From Burkholderiales bacterium (GTDB lineage Bacteria > Pseudomonadota > Gammaproteobacteria > Burkholderiales > SG8-39): 10,270 nucleotides of DNA. The stretch spans positions 1-10,270 of the forward strand of contig JAQSVY010000026.1 in assembly GCA_029266935.1 (NCBI GenBank), written 5' to 3'. Each line of letters starts with the position of its first letter. The first letter of the stretch is position 1. The notes under the pieces were generated by a model. The model saw only the letters and a program-made list of their open reading frames with translations. It did not search any database and was not told the origin of the DNA. A program made the position numbers and the translations under genes. Shown here one piece after another: positions 7,541-10,270 of this stretch.

Positions 7541-8779
7541 TCAGGCGGCGCGTTTCTTCCGTTGCGCGTCCTTGACGTGCATCTGCGCGTAGGCGCCATG
7601 CGCTGCCGCCTCGGCATCGCCGACGTGCACTGGGAGCCCCATGTCCGCGAGCACCGAGCCGAGCGCGGAGAGGCACAGCATGACGTTGTCCGGGCGGCAG
7701 GAATAGCCCATCAGCCCGAAGCGCCAGATCTTGCCCTTGAGCGGCCCGAGGCCGGCCCCGATCTCGAGGCCGAACTCCGAGAGCAGGCGCTTGCGCACCT
7801 CTTCCTCATTCACGCCTTCGGGGCACAAGACTGCGTTCATCTGCGGCAATTGATTTTTCTCAGCCACCAGGAATCTCAAGCCCATGGCTTCCAGGCCGGC
7901 CTTGAGCGCGAGATGGTGGCGCGTGTGGCGCGCCCACGAATTCTCCAGCCCTTCCTCGCGGATAAGCAGCAGCGCCTCGTGCAGCGCGAACAGCGAATTG
8001 GTCGGCGCGGTATGGTGATAGGTGCGGGTACCCGCGTTCCAGTAGCCCAGCAGCAGGTTCATGTCCATGAACCAGCTGTGAATCTTGTCCTTCCTCTTCT
8101 TCACGTGCTCGACAACGCGCTCGGAGAACGAGACCGGCGAGAGGCCCGGAGTGCACGAGAGGCACTTCTGGCTCGCGGAGTAGATGGCGTCGATCTCCCA
8201 CTCGTCGACCTTCACCGGCGTGCCGCCGAGTGAGGTCACTGCGTCGACGATGACGAGCGCGCCGTGCTTGTGCGCGATCTGGGTGAGGACCTTGGCGTCG
8301 GACTGGCAGCCGGTGGACGTCTCCGCGTGCACGAAGCCGACGACTTTCGCGTCGGGGTTCTTCTTCAGCGCGTCCTCGAGCTTCTGCGGGTCGACTGGCT
8401 CGCCCCACTTGTCCTCGGCCACGACGGGCGTGCCGCCGCAGCGGATCGCGTTCTCGAGCATGCGCCCGCCGAACACGCCGTTCTGGCAGACGATCACCTT
8501 GTCGCCGGGCGCGACGAGGTTCACGAAGCAGTACTCCATGCCCACGGAGCCCGGCCCCGAGAGCGGAAAAGTGAGCGGGTTCTTCGTCTGGTAGACGTAA
8601 CGCAGCAGCGACTTGAGCTCCTCCATCATCTCTACGAACACCGGGTCGAGGTAGCCGATCGCCGGCTGGCTCATGGTGGTGAGCACGCGTGGGTGGATCT
8701 CGGTCGGCCCGGGGCCCATCAGGGTGCGCTGCGGCGGATGGAAGGAATGGATGCGTTTCGCGGGAGCGTACTGGGTCAT
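7541..8779 (-). CDS. PLP-dependent alanine/serine-glyoxylate aminotransferase (class V)
   Basis: A 412-residue cytosolic fold-type I PLP enzyme of the class V family. It would transfer the amino group of alanine or serine to glyoxylate, giving glycine and pyruvate or hydroxypyruvate. Signatures are LMGPGPTEIHPRVL (20-33), SGPGSVGME (74-82), HAETSTG (151-157), VDAVTSLGG (178-186) with the ring-pairing D179, SASQKCLS (201-208) with PLP lysine K205, YHHTAPTNSL (254-263) and WRFGLMG (352-358) with a carboxylate-binding Arg. The ATG at 8779 has a good ribosome site (GAGGA six bases upstream) and aligns with the family's usual N-terminus. The frame is nevertheless open upstream into an HTH domain, up to 9037 or 9058, so a fused 498-residue product cannot be excluded. 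The amino donor (Ala or Ser) cannot be decided from sequence alone. Confidence 0.92.
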   Translation of the reverse strand: MTQYAPAKRIHSFHPPQRTLMGPGPTEIHPRVLTTMSQPAIGYLDPVFVEMMEELKSLLRYVYQTKNPLTFPLSGPGSVGMEYCFVNLVAPGDKVIVCQNGVFGGRMLENAIRCGGTPVVAEDKWGEPVDPQKLEDALKKNPDAKVVGFVHAETSTGCQSDAKVLTQIAHKHGALVIVDAVTSLGGTPVKVDEWEIDAIYSASQKCLSCTPGLSPVSFSERVVEHVKKRKDKIHSWFMDMNLLLGYWNAGTRTYHHTAPTNSLFALHEALLLIREEGLENSWARHTRHHLALKAGLEAMGLRFLVAEKNQLPQMNAVLCPEGVNEEEVRKRLLSEFGLEIGAGLGPLKGKIWRFGLMGYSCRPDNVMLCLSALGSVLADMGLPVHVGDAEAAAHGAYAQMHVKDAQRKKRAA

Positions 8780-8790
8780 GTTGTCCTCAG
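8780..8790 (-). promoter_or_regulatory. Internal ribosome binding site for the aminotransferase
   Basis: On the minus strand TGAGGACAAC directly precedes the ATG at 8779, giving a GAGGA Shine-Dalgarno at good spacing inside the otherwise open HTH-aminotransferase frame. It argues that the aminotransferase is made, at least in part, as a separate protein starting here. Confidence 0.6.
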
Positions 8791-9037
8791 AAGAAATCCC
8801 AAACGGCGCGTTCTCAGGCCGAGATTTCACTCGGACGGGGCTTTTCGCGCTGGCTTCGTTTATGACGTCGATGGCGCTGATGCGGCCTTGCGTGACGCGC
8901 TCGACTTCGCCCGCCCAGCGCGCCGGCACGTAGCCGGTCTTCACCCAGTGGTGCACGACCGCGCGGTCGAGCTGGAACGCGCGCGCGACTTCGGCCTGAC
9001 TGCCGAACATCTCCACCAGTCGTTCTGTCGAGCTCAC
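8780..9037 (-). CDS. YdaS/Cro-type HTH reading frame, in frame with the aminotransferase
   Basis: From a GTG at 9037 (a TTG at 9058 is also possible) the frame encodes a compact HTH: TERLVEMFGSQAEVARAFQL, then VHHWVKTGYVPARWAGEVERVTQGRISAIDVINEA. This is the pattern of YdaS-like Cro-type DNA-binding proteins, which are usually about 65-80 residues and free-standing. Here no stop occurs before the aminotransferase ATG; the frame runs through a linker (about residues 66-86 from this start) straight into it. The linker uses several A/T-ending codons (TCT, CCT, TTT, ATT), unlike the rest of both genes, as if it had been untranslated leader. Loss of one base in the C4 run (8837-8840) would bring in a TGA at 8827-8829 and separate the two. 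It is either a true fusion, a recent loss of stop, or a sequence error. Confidence 0.7.
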
Positions 9038-9053
9038 CCCGCGAGCGTAGTCC

Positions 9054-9070
9054 GTCAAACCCTGTTTGAC
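9054..9070. promoter_or_regulatory. Perfect 7-7 palindrome, candidate operator of the HTH protein
   Basis: GTCAAAC (9054-9060), CCT, GTTTGAC (9064-9070) is a perfect inverted repeat of two 7-base arms around 3 bases, 17 bases before the GTG of the HTH frame. Its right arm overlaps the TTGACA -35 box of the divergent antitoxin promoter (9066-9071). A protein bound here could repress its own gene and the toxin-antitoxin genes at once. Which HTH protein binds is inferred. Confidence 0.55.
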
Positions 9071-9094
9071 AAGTCTATCTTTTGGATGTATTTA
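9066..9094 (+). promoter_or_regulatory. Promoter of the Xre/RES toxin-antitoxin genes
   Basis: A perfect -35 TTGACA (9066-9071) is followed after 17 nt by TATTTA (9089-9094), within the only markedly AT-rich stretch of the window. The expected start near 9101 leaves a leader of about 22 nt with no clear Shine-Dalgarno before the ATG at 9123. Confidence 0.6.
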
Positions 9095-9124
9095 TTGATA
9101 CATATGTCGTACCATTTTATACAT
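9086..9124. promoter_or_regulatory. ATGTAT/ATACAT operator cluster upstream of the antitoxin
   Basis: ATGTAT (9086-9091) and ATACAT (9098-9103) form a perfect inverted repeat around six bases, lying over the -10 box and start point. A further direct ATACAT copy at 9119-9124 begins 21 bp after the second, about two helical turns. This suits autorepression by the Xre-type antitoxin. No binding evidence exists beyond position and symmetry. Confidence 0.5.
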
Positions 9125-9527
9125 GCCCCGACCCACTCCTGTACCCCAGACCGACCTGCATTCCCGCGGCAGCCGGGAGCGGCTGGCCCGCATGGTGGTG
9201 CAGCTGCTCGAGCGCTGGCAGCTCTCCGCCGTCGATCAAGCGACGCTGCTCGGGCTCTCCGCCAACTCGCGCTCGAGCGTCGCGCGCTACCGTCGCGGCG
9301 AGCCGCTGGCGGACAGCCCCGACCTCCTCGCCCGCGCCGGACACCTGCTCGGCATCCACAAGGCATTGCGCATCATCTTCCCGCACGATCTGGACCTCGC
9401 CTACCGCTGGGTGAGCGCGCCCAACCGGCGCTTCGGCGGCGAAGCGCCGCTCGCCATCATGCGCCGGCACGGCTACGAGGGGATCCTCGCCGTGCGACGC
9501 TATCTCGATTTTGAGCGCGGCCGCTAG
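9123..9527 (+). CDS. Xre/MbcA/ParS-family antitoxin (DUF2384-type)
   Basis: A 134-residue protein with an N-terminal HTH-like helical region (about 17-60, RLARMVVQLLERWQLSAVDQ then SSVARYRRGE) and the characteristic C-terminal toxin-binding domain (about 75-132): LLGIHKALRIIFPHDLDLAYRW, then APNRRFGG, then GYEGILAVRRYLD. This is the standard antitoxin of RES-type toxin systems; it neutralises the toxin by covering its NAD pocket and represses the promoter. The toxin gene starts three bases after its stop. The start ATG at 9123 lies just behind a good promoter and a candidate operator. The gene looks intact, while the partner toxin appears damaged, so it may now act mainly as a regulator. Confidence 0.9.
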   Translation: MPRPTPVPQTDLHSRGSRERLARMVVQLLERWQLSAVDQATLLGLSANSRSSVARYRRGEPLADSPDLLARAGHLLGIHKALRIIFPHDLDLAYRWVSAPNRRFGGEAPLAIMRRHGYEGILAVRRYLDFERGR

Positions 9528-9530
9528 GCC

Positions 9531-10070
9531 ATGGTCAAAAGGCTGGTCCGCGAGGTCGTCGATTTCGACGCCGACCTGGTGCGCAACATCAAGGGCATCC
9601 GCGTCTCGCAGCCCCTGTTCGACGATCTTTCCGCCGACCCGGCCGACCAGGCGGTGGCCATCGCCGCGGAGGGCATTGAGCGCATCCCGAGCGAGTCGCC
9701 GCTCGTCACACGGCCCTTCGACTACGGCTCGGTAATCACCTATCCCTTCGTGCCGCACAACTGGCATGCGACGCGCTGGTCGGACGGCCTGTCTTATGGC
9801 GTGTGGTACGGCTCGCTCGAGCTGGAAACCACCGTGTATGAGTCGGTGTTCCATTGGCATCGCTTCGTCATGGATGCCTTCCCCGACATCAAGAAGGAGG
9901 TGATTGGCGAAAGGCGCGCGCTCGAGGTGCGCTGCCGGGCGCTGCTCATCGACTTGCGCGGCAGCGCGGATGCGCGCCTCGTCGACCGGCGCAACTACAG
10001 CCACACGCAGCGGCTGGGACGCTACCTGCACGAGCGCTCGCAGAACGGGCTGCTCGCTCGCTCCGCGTGA
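9531..10070 (+). CDS. RES-domain toxin, C-terminally truncated (probable pseudogene)
   Basis: RES toxins degrade NAD+ and halt growth. This 179-residue frame has the RES core: ATRWSDGLSYGVWYGSLELETTVYE (80-104), holding the conserved Arg (R82), Tyr (Y93) and Glu (E104), then VRCRALLIDLRG (133-144) and NYSHTQRLGRYLHE (155-168). It stops abruptly after NGLLARSA, where family members of this kind normally continue with an RC-x-x-x-N motif, a strand containing LF or VF, and an ending such as VERxPGxTWL. Exactly that ending appears immediately downstream in another frame (10064-10129). An internal deletion of roughly 30-40 codons that also changed frame is the simplest reading. The lost part includes a conserved Asn of the active site, so toxicity is doubtful. 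It follows the antitoxin by three bases. Confidence 0.82.
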   Translation: MVKRLVREVVDFDADLVRNIKGIRVSQPLFDDLSADPADQAVAIAAEGIERIPSESPLVTRPFDYGSVITYPFVPHNWHATRWSDGLSYGVWYGSLELETTVYESVFHWHRFVMDAFPDIKKEVIGERRALEVRCRALLIDLRGSADARLVDRRNYSHTQRLGRYLHERSQNGLLARSA

Positions 10071-10129
10071 CGGTCGAGCGCACGCCCGGCGAGACCTGGC
10101 TCGAGATCCGGCCGAGCACGCTGTCCTAG
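10064..10129 (+). pseudogene. Out-of-frame remnant of the RES toxin C-terminus
   Basis: In the +2 frame, starting inside the last codons of the toxin ORF, the sequence reads RVTVERTPGETWLEIRPSTLS and then TAG. VERxPGxTWL is, from family knowledge, the usual final strand of full-length RES toxins. Its position directly after the premature TGA, in a different frame, marks it as the severed tail. A GCTC triple repeat (10052-10063) lies next to the junction. Confidence 0.6.
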
Positions 10130-10144
10130 GGCTACCATTGCCGG

Positions 10145-10270
10145 ATGAAAGCCGAACACCCCGTCACCTTTAAGCCCGAAACGGCAGCGGACGCCTGGCT
10201 CGGCCTGCTCGCCGCGCGCGGCATCGAATACCTGTTCGCCAACGGCGGCACCGACTTCGCGCCGCTCGTC
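10145..10270 (+). CDS. Thiamine-pyrophosphate enzyme, acetolactate-synthase-like (partial, N-terminus)
   Basis: The frame from the ATG at 10145 stays open to the window edge (42 codons). After a short leader it reads TAADAWLGLLAARGIEYLF and ANGGTDFAPLV, the start of the Pyr domain of TPP-dependent enzymes of the acetolactate synthase/benzoylformate decarboxylase superfamily. The GGTDFAP version is typical of the 'TPP-requiring enzyme' paralogues rather than of IlvB. The catalytic Glu and the TPP-binding GDG motif lie outside the window, so the reaction cannot be named. It begins 15 bases after the RES remnant and has only a weak possible ribosome site (AGGG). Confidence 0.8.
   Translation, partial: MKAEHPVTFKPETAADAWLGLLAARGIEYLFANGGTDFAPLV

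Noticed and set aside
9117..10031. 304-codon open frame opposite the antitoxin and toxin genes
   Set aside because: It has no recognisable domain and lies wholly opposite two well-recognised genes with a promoter on the plus strand.

Overview
The window is very GC-rich, with strong G/C preference at third codon positions. It looks like the chromosome of a proteobacterium, most probably a betaproteobacterium. The main support is an S-adenosylhomocysteine (SAH) riboswitch in front of ahcY, an arrangement typical of Beta- and some Gammaproteobacteria, together with the style of the surrounding genes. No rRNA, tRNA, CRISPR array or intact insertion sequence is visible. No stretch over 300 bases lacks a gene.

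Left block (1-1136, minus strand): a membrane-anchored, degenerate class III cyclase homology protein is followed, with a one-base overlap, by a PknB-type Ser/Thr protein kinase that runs off the left edge. Together they look like a signalling pair.

Central block (about 1165-6380, plus strand): a sigma70-like promoter leads into an SAH riboswitch whose pseudoknot strand is shared with a competing 12-bp hairpin. Behind it lie four tightly packed genes: ahcY (SAH hydrolase), a ketopantoate-reductase-family enzyme, a non-canonical methylenetetrahydrofolate-reductase-like protein, and a CHASE2 adenylate cyclase. Junctions are 0 nt, a 26-32 nt overlap and a 4 nt overlap. If the block is one transcript, SAH level would influence both methyl-cycle enzymes and a cAMP-producing sensor.

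Right block (6402-9037, minus strand): a YdjM-family membrane metal-dependent hydrolase is separated by a long imperfect inverted repeat from an alanine/serine-glyoxylate aminotransferase. A small YdaS/Cro-type HTH reading frame is joined in frame to the 5' side of the aminotransferase.

Far right (9060-10270, plus strand): an AT-rich divergent regulatory region with two different palindromes precedes an Xre/MbcA-type antitoxin and a RES-domain toxin. The toxin seems to have lost an internal C-terminal piece and is probably decayed. The window ends in the first 42 codons of a thiamine-pyrophosphate enzyme resembling acetolactate synthase.
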